A stretch of 38,628 nucleotides of DNA from the NCBI GenBank assembly GCA_022763735.1, contig JALEQY010000157.1, positions 1-38,628 on the forward strand, in the 5' to 3' direction. The notes under the pieces are model-generated. The model worked only from the letters and a program-made list of their open reading frames with translations. It searched no databases and was not told the DNA's origin. Origin of the DNA: Clostridiales bacterium (GTDB lineage Bacteria > Bacillota > Clostridia > Peptostreptococcales > Anaerovoracaceae). Positions 1-10,124 of this stretch are shown here, piece by piece (position 1 is the stretch's first letter; every line of letters begins with the position of its first letter). A program made the translations under genes and the position numbers.

Positions 1-151
1 AAAAAAATGCAAAATGATTCATATCATCCTCCCGATTGAGTTTTACATTCCTTATACCGTATATTATTTATACCACACTCATAAAGAAAAAAATGGGAAT
101 AAAATCATGTATCCCACCTTTCGACTACAAAAATGCGCGAAAATAAAAATT

Positions 152-186
152 AATGAAAGAAAATGAATGAAAATGAAAGAAAATGA
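152..186. repeat. 15-nt direct repeat AATGAAAGAAAATGA x2 at 20-bp spacing; candidate DeoR-family operator
   Basis: Exact copies at 152-166 and 172-186, immediately upstream of a -35 box. Confidence 0.6.
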
Positions 187-989
187 TTGACTTTGCTCAA
201 AAAAATGTTATACTGAAGATGACAGTTGGGGGTGATATTATTTTACAGGATATAAGACATGAGAAGATTGTGGAGATACTGAGAAACAGACACTCTGTTC
301 AGGTGACTGAACTGGCAAAGGAGCTCAGTACAAGCGAATCCACTATAAGAAGAGATATTATTGAACTGGATCGCCAGGGCAGGTTGCGAAAAGTGCACGG
401 AGGTGCAGTATCAGTAGATATTCGTATCACATCCGAAGAGACGGATGTATCAGAACGTCAGCAGATAAGCATAGAAGAAAAAGAGAGTATAGCTCAATAT
501 GCAGCATCACTGATAAAAGACAATGACTTTGTATATATTGATGCAGGTACTACCACGGAAAAGATGGTAGACTATATTACTAATAAGAATGCAACCTATG
601 TGACAAACGGGGTGACACATGCCAAGAGGCTTCTGCAGAAGGGGTTTGAAGCAATCATGATAGGCGGTGTGCTCAGAGCTTCTACGGAAGCCGCAATAGG
701 TACGATAGCAGTCGAGAACGTAGGAAGATATAATTTTACTAAATGCTTTATGGGAGCAAATGGTGTGGATATAAACAAGGGGTTTTCTACACCGGATGTA
801 GATGAAGCAGCAATAAAGAGAGCAGTGATAAGCCAGGCATATGAATCCTATGTGCTGGCGGATCACACCAAATTCGGAATAATTGCATCAATTACATTTG
901 CGTGTATTGATGAAGCTAATATAATAACTGATCATATTGAAGAGCTTGATTATTGTAAGTATACAACAGTCAGGGCAGTGGAAGAATGA
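183..989 (+). CDS. DeoR-family transcriptional regulator (true start probably downstream of 183)
   Basis: N-terminal HTH ([35 protein letters not shown]) and DeoR sugar-sensor C-terminus ([11 protein letters not shown]). Confidence 0.85.
   Translation: MIDFAQKNVILKMTVGGDIILQDIRHEKIVEILRNRHSVQVTELAKELSTSESTIRRDIIELDRQGRLRKVHGGAVSVDIRITSEETDVSERQQISIEEKESIAQYAASLIKDNDFVYIDAGTTTEKMVDYITNKNATYVTNGVTHAKRLLQKGFEAIMIGGVLRASTEAAIGTIAVENVGRYNFTKCFMGANGVDINKGFSTPDVDEAAIKRAVISQAYESYVLADHTKFGIIASITFACIDEANIITDHIEELDYCKYTTVRAVEE
187..214 (+). promoter_or_regulatory. sigma70-type promoter TTGACT-N16-TATACT
   Basis: TTGACT 187-192 and TATACT 209-214, read directly. Confidence 0.6.
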
Positions 990-1018
990 TAATATATATA
1001 TGTGAGGAGGAAAAGAAA

Positions 1019-2032
1019 ATGGCTAAGATTGCAATTAATGGTTTTGGAAGGATTGGTAGACTTTCATTCAGGAAAATGTTTAATGACGATAGATTTGAAA
1101 TAGCAGCTATCAATGATCTGACTACAACAGAGATGCTGGCATATCTGCTCAAACATGACAGCGTTCAGGGCAATTTCCCCCATGAAGTGGACAGCGATGA
1201 AGATCATATAATTATTGACGGCAAAAAAATAAGAGTATATAAAGAAGCCGATCCGGCAAAGCTGCCATGGAAAGAACTGGAGATAGATATTGTTCTTGAA
1301 TGTACAGGGTTCTTTGCATCAAAGGCTAAATCTCAGGCTCATATTGATGCCGGAGCTAAAAAAGTGCTGATTTCCGCTCCTGCCGGAAATGACCTGCCAA
1401 CGATTGTATACGGTGTTAATGAGAAGACACTTACTAAAGAGGACAATATTATTTCAGCGGCATCATGTACAACAAACTGTCTGGCACCTATGGCAAAGGC
1501 GCTTAATGATTATAGAGAAGTGCGTACCGGTTTCATGACCACAATTCATGCCTATACAGGAGATCAGATGATCTTGGATGGACCTCACAGGAAAAACGAT
1601 TTCAGAAGGGCAAGAGCCGGTGCGATAAATATCGTGCCTAATACAACAGGAGCCGCTAAAGCAATCGGGCTTGTTATTCCTGAACTGGACGGCAAGCTTA
1701 AAGGTTCAGCCCAGAGAGTACCTGTTCCGACAGGTTCCACTACAATTCTTACGGCGGTTCTCAAGGATTCAACAGAAACTGTTACACTTGAGGGTGTGAA
1801 CAATGCGATGAAAGAAGCTGCCAGTGAATCCTTCGGATACAATGAAGAACAGATTGTTTCAAGTGACATTATAGGAATGAGCTATGGCTCCCTGTTTGAT
1901 GCAACTCAGACCTTCGTTGAAAGAAGTGGAACAGGCGTCTTCGAGGTGCAGGTAGTTGCATGGTATGATAATGAAATGAGTTATGTATCTCAGATGGTAA
2001 GAACCTTAGGACATGTAGCAGCATTACTGTAA
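1019..2032 (+). CDS. gap: Glyceraldehyde-3-phosphate dehydrogenase
   Basis: [21 protein letters not shown] and catalytic [19 protein letters not shown]-type SD before ATG 1019. Confidence 0.97.
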   Translation: MAKIAINGFGRIGRLSFRKMFNDDRFEIAAINDLTTTEMLAYLLKHDSVQGNFPHEVDSDEDHIIIDGKKIRVYKEADPAKLPWKELEIDIVLECTGFFASKAKSQAHIDAGAKKVLISAPAGNDLPTIVYGVNEKTLTKEDNIISAASCTTNCLAPMAKALNDYREVRTGFMTTIHAYTGDQMILDGPHRKNDFRRARAGAINIVPNTTGAAKAIGLVIPELDGKLKGSAQRVPVPTGSTTILTAVLKDSTETVTLEGVNNAMKEAASESFGYNEEQIVSSDIIGMSYGSLFDATQTFVERSGTGVFEVQVVAWYDNEMSYVSQMVRTLGHVAALL

Positions 2033-2051
2033 TATATTTAAACACACAATT

Positions 2052-2126
2052 AAAAAAGGAACAGCTGCGTAGCGGTGGCGATTCAGGGGAATCTGATCAT
2101 ACTGTCTTTGCAGCTGTTTCTTTTTT
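2052..2126. terminator. Bidirectional terminator between convergent gap and deoC
   Basis: Arms AAAAAAGGAACAGCTGC (2052-2068) and GCAGCTGTTTCTTTTTT (2110-2126) are near-perfect inverted repeats. Confidence 0.6.
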
Positions 2127-2145
2127 GCTTATGTTCGCTGAGAGA

Positions 2146-2829
2146 TTATCTGCATTCTGTGCGGATTTTTTCTATGTATTTATCCATAATTTCCACTGAC
2201 GCACTGCAGCCAAGTCTGTCTGCGCCGGCTTCTATCATTGCTTCTGCGGTTTCCAGCGTACTGATGCCTCCGGATGCTTTAATCATGATTTTATTGCCGA
2301 TGATTTTTTTCATCAGTCTGACATCTCTGATTTCAGCGCCTCCGATGCTGAATCCTGTTGAGGTTTTAATAAAATCGGCACCTGATTTCATAACCAGTCT
2401 GCAGGCTTCAGTTATTTCGTTTTCTGTAAGCAGACATGTTTCTGTTATAACTTTCAGGCGTGCATTTCTGCTGTGGCATAATTCAGCCAGTGCAGACAGT
2501 TCACTGAGTATATAATCGTAACGTTGGTCTTTAAGTGCACCTATATTGATAACGACATCAATTTCAGATGCTCCGTTATCAATGGAGTCGCGGGTTTCTG
2601 CCAGCTTTGCAGCTGAAGCCATTGCTCCCAGCGGGAATCCGGCTACGGCAGACACCCTGATATCGCTGCCTCTTAGGTGTGTACGTGCCAGCGAAACATA
2701 ACAGCTGTTGACGCAGACGGAATAAAAATCGTATTCGAGGGCTTCCCGACACAGATTTATGATTGCTTTTTCTCCGGCATCCGGTTTAAGCATAGTATGG
2801 TCGATATATTTGTTCAATGGTTTGTTCAT
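2146..2829 (-). CDS. deoC: Deoxyribose-phosphate aldolase
   Basis: DHTMLKPDA, VAGFPLGA, EIDVVINIGALK, FIKTSTGF, KASGGI motifs. Confidence 0.95.
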   Translation of the reverse strand: MNKPLNKYIDHTMLKPDAGEKAIINLCREALEYDFYSVCVNSCYVSLARTHLRGSDIRVSAVAGFPLGAMASAAKLAETRDSIDNGASEIDVVINIGALKDQRYDYILSELSALAELCHSRNARLKVITETCLLTENEITEACRLVMKSGADFIKTSTGFSIGGAEIRDVRLMKKIIGNKIMIKASGGISTLETAEAMIEAGADRLGCSASVEIMDKYIEKIRTECR

Positions 2830-3078
2830 AAAGCGTACTCCTCATATAATTTAAACAGATTATTATCTAGATAATTATAACATAACTGTCATTCACAAGC
2901 AGTGTGAAATTGTAATAGATCAGACAATGTGGAATATATTGGAAACTATATAATGATTTTTTTCATTGCAATTCATATGTGCTATAGTGTATTATAGTAG
3001 TAATATGTGGTTTTATTATAGTATAACAGTTCAATTTATTATCAGGGATGCTGTAAATATGTTACAAAGGAGGTTAAA

Positions 3079-4464
3079 ATGGATAGAGATATTTTAAAAA
3101 GCTATGATCAGAATTTTTATAAAATCATGGCTGAAAACTTTGGTGATGAGATATTCGTTACAGATGGCGATGGTATAGTATTGTTCGTAAACCTTGCAGC
3201 TGTCAATGTAATCGGCAAACCGCTTTATGATATCATGGGCAGACCTGTGGAGGAACTTGTGGATGAAGGTTTTTTCAAGCCGAGTGTGACTATGGAAGTA
3301 CTGAAAAAGAAAGAAAAAGTTGATATCATACAGACATTGAACAATGGCAAAAAAGTTGTATGTACAGGTGTGCCGATTTTTGATGATGATCATGACAATA
3401 TACGCATGGTAATCAGCACGACAAAGGATGTAACTGTTCTTAACGAAATGTTTGAAACAATTGAAAGCCAGAAGGAGGAACTGTCGAATCTGAGAAACCT
3501 GGCATTTCAGGAAGAAGGATATGTCTCGGGCAAAGATGATCCGCATGGAGTAAAAGCGAAGCTTATGAAGATATCACCTCTGGATATACCTGTTCTTCTT
3601 CAAGGTGAAACTGGTGTGGGAAAAGAAGTTACTGCCAAAGCTATCCACAGACTGAGCAGAGGCAAAGACAAGCCTTTTGTTAAAATCAACTGTGGGATAA
3701 TTCCGGAAAATCTCATTGAGTCAGAGCTGTTCGGCTATGAGCAGGGCGCATTTACAGGCGCAGAAAAAGGCGGCAAAAAAGGTAAGGTTGAGCTTGCAGA
3801 GGGTGGCACACTGTTTCTGGACGAGATTGGTGAAATGCCCCTTTCACTGCAGGTAAAACTGCTAGATTTTCTTCAGGATGGAACCTTTACAAGAGTCGGC
3901 GGAACAAAAAAACTCAAGGTGAACACTCGCGTTATTACTGCAACAAACAGAAATCTCAAGGAAATGAGCGAAAAAGGAGAGTTCCGTAAAGATCTGTATT
4001 TCAGAATAAACGTTGTTCCTTTTGAAATCCCTCCTCTCAGGGAAAGACCTGATGACATAGATGCGCTTGCCAGACATTTTCTCACCAAGTGCAACAACAA
4101 ATATAAAGGCAGCAAGTTTATGGGAGAGAGTGCCAGAACTGTTCTTCATACATACAGCTGGCCGGGAAATGTGCGTGAACTGGAACATATAATGGAGCAT
4201 GTATATGTCATGTCTGAAAACAATGAAATCACAGCAGATGATTTTAACCAGGCTCTGTTTGACGGTGATTCTGAAATGGGGAGCGTGGGCTCTTCAGTGA
4301 AATGTGAAGGCTTTATGCCGCTGAAAGAAGCTAAGTGGGAGGTTGAGAGACAGCTTGTGACAAAAGCATATGAACAGTTCGGGAGCACATATAAAGTTGC
4401 AGAGGTATTGAAAATAGATCAGTCAACGGTAGTAAAACTGCTGAAAAAACATGGGGGGAGGTAA
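3079..4464 (+). CDS. PAS domain sigma-54-dependent enhancer-binding regulator
   Basis: PAS N-terminus, Walker [15 protein letters not shown] loop ([14 protein letters not shown]), [11 protein letters not shown]-terminal Fis-type HTH. Confidence 0.93.
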   Translation: MDRDILKSYDQNFYKIMAENFGDEIFVTDGDGIVLFVNLAAVNVIGKPLYDIMGRPVEELVDEGFFKPSVTMEVLKKKEKVDIIQTLNNGKKVVCTGVPIFDDDHDNIRMVISTTKDVTVLNEMFETIESQKEELSNLRNLAFQEEGYVSGKDDPHGVKAKLMKISPLDIPVLLQGETGVGKEVTAKAIHRLSRGKDKPFVKINCGIIPENLIESELFGYEQGAFTGAEKGGKKGKVELAEGGTLFLDEIGEMPLSLQVKLLDFLQDGTFTRVGGTKKLKVNTRVITATNRNLKEMSEKGEFRKDLYFRINVVPFEIPPLRERPDDIDALARHFLTKCNNKYKGSKFMGESARTVLHTYSWPGNVRELEHIMEHVYVMSENNEITADDFNQALFDGDSEMGSVGSSVKCEGFMPLKEAKWEVERQLVTKAYEQFGSTYKVAEVLKIDQSTVVKLLKKHGGR

Positions 4465-4484
4465 TTCTACTGTGGTATGAAGTT

Positions 4485-4534
4485 AAAAACGATGAAAAAA
4501 ATCATCGCTGAATGATTTTTTTCATCGTTTTTTT
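4485..4534 (+). terminator. Rho-independent terminator
   Basis: Perfect 21-bp stem AAAAACGATGAAAAAAATCAT (4485-4505) / 4512-4532 with CGCTGA loop, ending in T-run. Confidence 0.85.
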
Positions 4535-4624
4535 ATTGCAATCAAATCATGACAGGATTGTCGAATTTGATAGAAATGTGTAAATTTCAAGCTGTCCGAA
4601 GGTAATTATAAAAAAACTGAAGTT

Positions 4625-4640
4625 TGGCATCAATATTGCT
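4625..4640 (+). promoter_or_regulatory. sigma-54 (-24/-12) promoter TGGCATCAATATTGCT
   Basis: Matches TGGCAY-N5-TTGCW with GG-N10-GC spacing; 70 bp upstream of the mtbA-like gene. Confidence 0.8.
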
Positions 4641-4709
4641 ATTTATATTGTCGGTTTTAAATTTACCTTATACAACTGGAATGGAAAAAGATAAGGAGGA
4701 ACTTTTTAA

Positions 4710-6065
4710 ATGGGAAAAGAACTTATTTTAAAGACATTAAGACATGAAAAGACTGATGAGATTCCATGGGTGCCATTTGCAGGTGTACATGCAGGACAGC
4801 TTAAGGGATTTACTGCAGAGGAAATGCTTACTAATGCAGATAATATCGTTGAATCACTTGTGGAAGTCAATAAGCTGTATATGCCGGACGGACTTCCAGT
4901 ATTATTTGATCTGCAGGTAGAAGCAGAGATTCTGGGATGCGATCTTCTCTGGGCTAAGGATAATCCTCCTTCAGTTAAGAGTCATCCGCTGGCAGCAGAA
5001 AAAACTATTCCTTGCCAGTGCAAGATTCCTACTCCGGAATCAGGAAGACTGCCGATGATACTGGATGCAATGAAGAGAGTAAAAACTGAAATCGGTGACG
5101 ATGTAGCTCTGTACGGACTCATCTGCGGCCCTTTCACTTTAGCATCACATCTCAGAGGAAGCGATATCTTCATGGATATGATGAAGGACAAGGATTATGT
5201 AAAAGATCTGATGGCATACTGCGGACAGGTTGCTGTGAAGATGTGTGAAATGTACATAGATGCAGGTATGGATGTAATTGCGGTTGTTGACCCGCTGATC
5301 AGCCAGGTATCTCCAAAGATGATTGAAAAACTGTTATCAGAATCATTCATTGGTGTATTCGACTATATCAGAAGCAGAGATTGCCTCTCATCATTCTTTG
5401 TATGCGGTAATGCTACAAATCAGATTGAGGTAATGTGCAAGATGGGTCCTGATGGTGTATCTATCGATGAGAATGTTGATCTTGCGAAGGCAAAAGAAAT
5501 AACTGATAAATATAATATCGCAATCGGAGGAAATATTCCTCTCACAACTACAATGCTTCACGGTACTCAGCAGGATAATATCAAGAGTGTTATTGATCTG
5601 ATCGATAGTGTTGAAGATAAGACAAACTTTATCGTCAGCCCTGGATGTGATATGCCGTACGCAACACCGAGAGAAAACACAATTGCATGTGCACAGGCAG
5701 TTAAGAATCCTGAAAGCTCAAGAGAACTGATAAAGAATTACGAAAGCTCATTTGATGATATTGAAGTTGAAATTCCTGATTATGATAATTCAGAAAAGGT
5801 TATAATCGAGCTGTTCCTGCTGGATCCTGAACAGTGTGCTGCATGTACATACATGCTGGCTTCAGTTGAAGATAACTTTGATCTGATCAAGGATGTGGCA
5901 GAATACAGAGTTTACAAATACTTCATCAAAGAGGACATTGCGAGAACGCAGAAGATGGGAATAAAGAATCTGCCTACAATGTGCATCAATGGAGAACAGA
6001 AATTCATATCCATCATCCCGAGCAGAGAAGAACTTTTAGATGCAGTAAATGCTGCCAGAAAATAG
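4710..6065 (+). CDS. UroD/MtaA/MtbA-family corrinoid methyltransferase with C-terminal thioredoxin-like domain
   Basis: UroD-family N-terminus (ETLRHEKTDEIPWVPFAGVHAG-like, GLICGPFTLASHLRG, IDENVDLAKAKE); C-terminal EQCAACTYM and LPTMCINGEQKF. Stop is TAG with TGA two codons later. Confidence 0.85.
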   Translation: MGKELILKTLRHEKTDEIPWVPFAGVHAGQLKGFTAEEMLTNADNIVESLVEVNKLYMPDGLPVLFDLQVEAEILGCDLLWAKDNPPSVKSHPLAAEKTIPCQCKIPTPESGRLPMILDAMKRVKTEIGDDVALYGLICGPFTLASHLRGSDIFMDMMKDKDYVKDLMAYCGQVAVKMCEMYIDAGMDVIAVVDPLISQVSPKMIEKLLSESFIGVFDYIRSRDCLSSFFVCGNATNQIEVMCKMGPDGVSIDENVDLAKAKEITDKYNIAIGGNIPLTTTMLHGTQQDNIKSVIDLIDSVEDKTNFIVSPGCDMPYATPRENTIACAQAVKNPESSRELIKNYESSFDDIEVEIPDYDNSEKVIIELFLLDPEQCAACTYMLASVEDNFDLIKDVAEYRVYKYFIKEDIARTQKMGIKNLPTMCINGEQKFISIIPSREELLDAVNAARK

Positions 6066-6127
6066 TGTTATTGATATGATCATTACAGATCATTTTGATA
6101 AGTTAAAGATGAAAAGGAGAACGTAAA

Positions 6128-6781
6128 ATGGCAAGAGAAGAATTAATGCAGAAAGCTTTTGAAGCGATTGTTGAAGCTGATGAAGATATGGCTGTAGAAG
6201 TTCTTGATGCAGGTGCTGCAGAGGGAATTACCGCAGTGGATCTTCTTCAGGAAGGCTTCAGCAAGGGAATGAATGAACTGGGTGATCAGTTCTCAAGAGG
6301 AGAAATCTTCCTTCCTGAGCTTATTTTCGCTACAGAAGTAATGAAAGTCGTAACTGACAGAGTTGATGAGGAACTGGCTGCTCAGGGAGATGCCGGAACT
6401 GAAAAAGGAAAAATCGTTATCGGTACTGTAGAAGGTGACGTGCATGATATCGGTAAAGGTATCTGCGTTTCAATGTTAAAGGCTTCAGGTTTCGAAGTAT
6501 ATGATCTGGGAAGAGAAGTTCCTGCAGATACATTTATCGAAAAAGCTGAAGAAGTAGGCGCAGACATCATAGGTACAAGTGCGCTGCTGACTACAACAAT
6601 GACAGTTCAGCAGGAGCTTGAAAACAAGCTGAACGAAAAGGGAATCAGAGACAAGTATGCGACAATGGTAGGAGGATCCCCTGTAACAAAGAGATGGGCA
6701 GAAAAAATCGGAGCAACTGCTTATTCGGAAGATGCTTCAGAATGCTGTCAGGTAGCTCTGGATATCTTAGCTAATAAATAA
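6128..6781 (+). CDS. mtbC: Methylamine corrinoid protein (MtbC-like)
   Basis: B12-binding GDVHDIGKGI and ALLTTTM; adjacent to mtbB. Confidence 0.88.
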   Translation: MAREELMQKAFEAIVEADEDMAVEVLDAGAAEGITAVDLLQEGFSKGMNELGDQFSRGEIFLPELIFATEVMKVVTDRVDEELAAQGDAGTEKGKIVIGTVEGDVHDIGKGICVSMLKASGFEVYDLGREVPADTFIEKAEEVGADIIGTSALLTTTMTVQQELENKLNEKGIRDKYATMVGGSPVTKRWAEKIGATAYSEDASECCQVALDILANK

Positions 6782-6825
6782 AAACCAACGTTGAATAATA
6801 ACAAGTTGTGTAGAAAGGAAAAGAC

Positions 6826-8220
6826 ATGAGTGACAAAAAGTACTTGACCAGAATGGGCGACGGCGAAATCACTTATATGACTAAAGATGAGATTCGCGAA
6901 GACGTTCTTGCTGGTATGGATGATGCCGTTACTAAAGGCAAATCCGAACCTATGAGTCAGAATGATGTTGATTACATGGTAGAGATTCTGACTGATGAAA
7001 ACAAAATTGTCGGTGTTGAACCGGGATATGAAGGCGTGACAGTTTTTGATGCCGGAACATTAAAGGTGCCTGTAAGATCAGGAGTTCCTGTGGATAGAAG
7101 CACTGACATTCTTATCCACGAAAGAGTTCTGATGTCAGACGCTATGGAGCTTTGCCATCCTGACTACAGCTGGAAAGCTATCAAGAATATAGCTCCTGAA
7201 GAAGCAATGATGATGGAACAGTGTCAGATGAACACTATCATCCCTCTCTTCTATGGAGCAATGCCTAACATGGGACTTTACACAAAGCCTGATGGTCCTT
7301 ATGACAACTGGTCCGAATTACTTCCGCAGGGCAAAATCAAGGAAGCAATGGAAGCTCAGGAACTGGCAGCTGATGCATGTGCAGAGGATATGATCTATAT
7401 CGCATCAATGCAGGCAGAAGCAGGCGCAGACGGTATCCAGTTCGATACAGCAGGTGCAGCTGGAGACGGAGACTATCTGGCAGCTTTAAAAGCAGCCAAG
7501 GTACTTTCAGAAAAGTATCCTGACCTCTGCATAACAATGGGTATGGCTAATGAATTTACTCTCGGAATGCACGGAAGACTCAAGTTCGAAGGGCAGAAGC
7601 TTGCCGGAACTTATCCTGCAAAGCAGGTTAAGATCTGTGAATCTGCCGGAGTACATTCATATGGATGTGTAGTAAACACAAACAGTTCAAGATCATTCGC
7701 ATGGAACCTGGCTCGTGCAACTACTTATGTACAGCAGGCAACAAAGGTTGCTGATATTCCTGTACTGGTAGACGCAGGTATGGGTGTAGGCGGTGTACCT
7801 CTTACAAACGTATGTCCGGTTGATGCATCATCAAGAGTTGCCAAGTGTCTGATGGAGATCGGTAAAGCCGACGGATTGTAGATAGGACACGGTGATGCAT
7901 TTGGTATGGCTGCAACTTATGAAATGGCTATGGGATTACAGGGAACACGTGCTGCCGGAGATCTGGTTGCCCGTATGGTATTCAAAGGCATGAAGATTGC
8001 AGACGCCAAAGCTTATGTAGCAGGCAAACTCAACTGCGCTGTGGAAGACCTGGCTGATTGTTACGCTATGAAGGAGATCAGGGAATCTCTGGATATCGGA
8101 CACATGATCATCACTCCGCACGCATCATACGGAATGGCTGCAAAGATGAAGATAGCAGAAATACTGGACATCAAGATTCCAAGTGTTGAAAACTTCAAAA
8201 AGCAGATTGGCATGAAATAA
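6826..8220 (+). CDS. mtbB: Dimethylamine:corrinoid methyltransferase MtbB, pyrrolysine-containing; in-frame TAG 7879-7881 read as Pyl (codon 352)
   Basis: ORFs 6826-7881 and 7906-8220 are in the same frame, joined by TAG-ATA-GGA-CAC-GGT-GAT-GCA-TTT-GGT (L-O-IGHGDAFGMAATYEMAMG). Full Pyl machinery is in the window. Confidence 0.93.
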
Positions 8221-8249
8221 GAAATTAAATTCGAAACAGAATAATATTG

Positions 8250-8286
8250 CGATATAAGTTGCAAGGAGGACTTGCAGCTTATATCG
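8250..8286 (+). promoter_or_regulatory. Long intergenic hairpin with GAGGA loop between mtbB and the BCCT gene
   Basis: CGATATAAGTTGCAAG / CTTGCAGCTTATATCG, 16-bp stem (one G.U), no T-tract after it. Confidence 0.55.
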
Positions 8287-8353
8287 GCAATTATATATTC
8301 AGAAAATTTCGAAACTATATAGTGCATGTGCAATTAGATTTAGAGGTGTGTTT

Positions 8354-9979
8354 ATGGAAAATAATTTGAATTTAAATGGTAAGAAAAAATATAATACGCC
8401 GCTGATTATTGTCAGTGTAATTATTATATTCGCATTCGTTGCATTCATGGCGCTGAAACCGGATGCGGCATTAAATGGTGTAAATGCTGTTTTTGACGCA
8501 ATTATCAAATACTTCGGTTCGATATTGATGGCATTTACATTTGCAGCTGTAGTTGTATCGATTTATTTCTGTATAAGTTCAAAATACGGTAATATCAAAC
8601 TGGGTGAAGGTGATCCAGAATACAGTATGTTCAGTTATTGTGCCATGATGTTCCTTGCTGCGGTTGCTTCAGCACTGCTGTACTGGTCATTCACTGAATG
8701 GGCATTTTATTATGAAACTCCTGGTATAGGTCTTGAACCTCATTCCACACCGGCTCTTGAAGCTGCTATGGGGTATTCATTCTTCCATTGGGGAATCCAT
8801 GGACAGGCAATCTATGTTGTAATAGCTCTTGCTATCGCATACGCATATTATATCAGAAAGGTTCCTTCCCTTCAGACAAGTGCTGTCTGCAAAGCAATGA
8901 TGGGCGACAAAGTAAGCAAGGGTGCTAAATCAGTAATCGGTAATATCATTGACTTCTGTGTAATCTTCGGTATCCTCGGAGGACTTGGAGTTTCTCTTGG
9001 ACTGTCAGTTCCTCTCGTAGGAGGAGCGCTGACTCAGGTGTTCGGAATTAAAATCACATTCCCTATTCAGGTGGCTATAGTTGTTGTAATAGCTCTGGTA
9101 TTCACATTCACGTCATTTATCGGTACCCAGAAGGGAATGAAAAGAATCAGTAATTTCTCGGTAATCATGTGCGGTGCTTTTCTGGCATGGATACTGATTG
9201 CAGGACCTACTGACTTCATCATGAAGAACACAGCAAACTCCTTCGGATGGATGCTTGAAATCATACCTAGAGCAAGCTTCTTCACAGATCCTATTGAAAA
9301 CACAGGCTTCCCTGAAGGATGGACTCTGTTCTTCCAGGCATTCTATCTCAATTATGCCGCTATGATGGGTATATTTATCGCAAAGATTTCAAGAGGCAGA
9401 ACTATACGTCAGCTGTCGATAGCAACTCTGATCGGCATCAGCGTAGGCGGATGGGTAGTATTCGCAGTTGACTCAAGCTATGCTATCTACACTCAGGCAA
9501 ATGGAATCACAGACGTAGTAGCCCTGGTTAACAGTTATGTCGGCGAAGCAGGAATCTTCCAGATCATTGAGACATTACCGTTAGGAGCTAAAGTTCTTCC
9601 TATCGTACTGCTGCTTACAATCGTTGGATTCGTTGCATCATCCCTTGACTCAGCTTCACTGTCACTGTCGCAGACAACTCAGAGAATAATGAACAAGGAC
9701 GGCAACGTAAATCCGATGCTGAGAGTATTCTGGTGCATCATGCTTACACTGGTACCACTTTCAATCATGTTTATAGGTGCAAACTTCTCAACTCTGAAGA
9801 CACTGGCCATTATCATTTCTGTACCGTTCATGTTTATCGTGGCGTTCATGATGATAAGACTGTTCATGTGGCTTATTGAAGATGAAAGAAAGGGTATTCT
9901 TGACAAATACAGAGTTGTCAAGGAGAAAGTCAATCCGGAAGAGGTTGTTGAATACAAAGCAGAAGACTGGGATGTATAA
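8354..9979 (+). CDS. BCCT-family (betaine/carnitine/choline) transporter
   Basis: About 12 TM segments, SMFSYCAMMFLAA, YWSFTEWAFYYETPG, FFHWGIHGQAIY. Confidence 0.9.
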   Translation: MENNLNLNGKKKYNTPLIIVSVIIIFAFVAFMALKPDAALNGVNAVFDAIIKYFGSILMAFTFAAVVVSIYFCISSKYGNIKLGEGDPEYSMFSYCAMMFLAAVASALLYWSFTEWAFYYETPGIGLEPHSTPALEAAMGYSFFHWGIHGQAIYVVIALAIAYAYYIRKVPSLQTSAVCKAMMGDKVSKGAKSVIGNIIDFCVIFGILGGLGVSLGLSVPLVGGALTQVFGIKITFPIQVAIVVVIALVFTFTSFIGTQKGMKRISNFSVIMCGAFLAWILIAGPTDFIMKNTANSFGWMLEIIPRASFFTDPIENTGFPEGWTLFFQAFYLNYAAMMGIFIAKISRGRTIRQLSIATLIGISVGGWVVFAVDSSYAIYTQANGITDVVALVNSYVGEAGIFQIIETLPLGAKVLPIVLLLTIVGFVASSLDSASLSLSQTTQRIMNKDGNVNPMLRVFWCIMLTLVPLSIMFIGANFSTLKTLAIIISVPFMFIVAFMMIRLFMWLIEDERKGILDKYRVVKEKVNPEEVVEYKAEDWDV

Positions 9980-10010
9980 TGAATTATTTACATCTGCTGA
10001 TTGAAGTATG

Positions 10011-10028
10011 ATATCAATTCATTGATAT
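10011..10028. promoter_or_regulatory. Perfect palindrome ATATCAAT-TC-ATTGATAT
   Basis: 8-2-8 dyad in the intergenic region before the second regulator. Confidence 0.4.
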
Positions 10029-10057
10029 AATCCTCATCAATAGAATTCCTTTTACTA

Positions 10058-10094
10058 TGACAGAACGATTGCCATCAAGGCAATCGTTCTGTCA
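10058..10094 (+). promoter_or_regulatory. Perfect 16-bp hairpin TGACAGAACGATTGCC-atcaa-GGCAATCGTTCTGTCA
   Basis: Read directly; 30 bp before regulator start; no T-tract downstream. Confidence 0.55.
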
Positions 10095-10124
10095 GAAACA
10101 GCGGCGATACAAGGAGATGCATAC

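Noticed and set aside
2075-2515. 146-aa plus-strand ORF
   Set aside because: Antisense to well-supported deoC.
2991-3023. Repeated ATTATAGTA (2991, 3015; also seen near 34672)
   Set aside because: AT-rich promoter-like -10 sequence; too short and common to claim a specific element.
7906-8220. Separate 104-aa gene downstream of mtbB
   Set aside because: In-frame C-terminal part of MtbB after the Pyl codon; no own start context.
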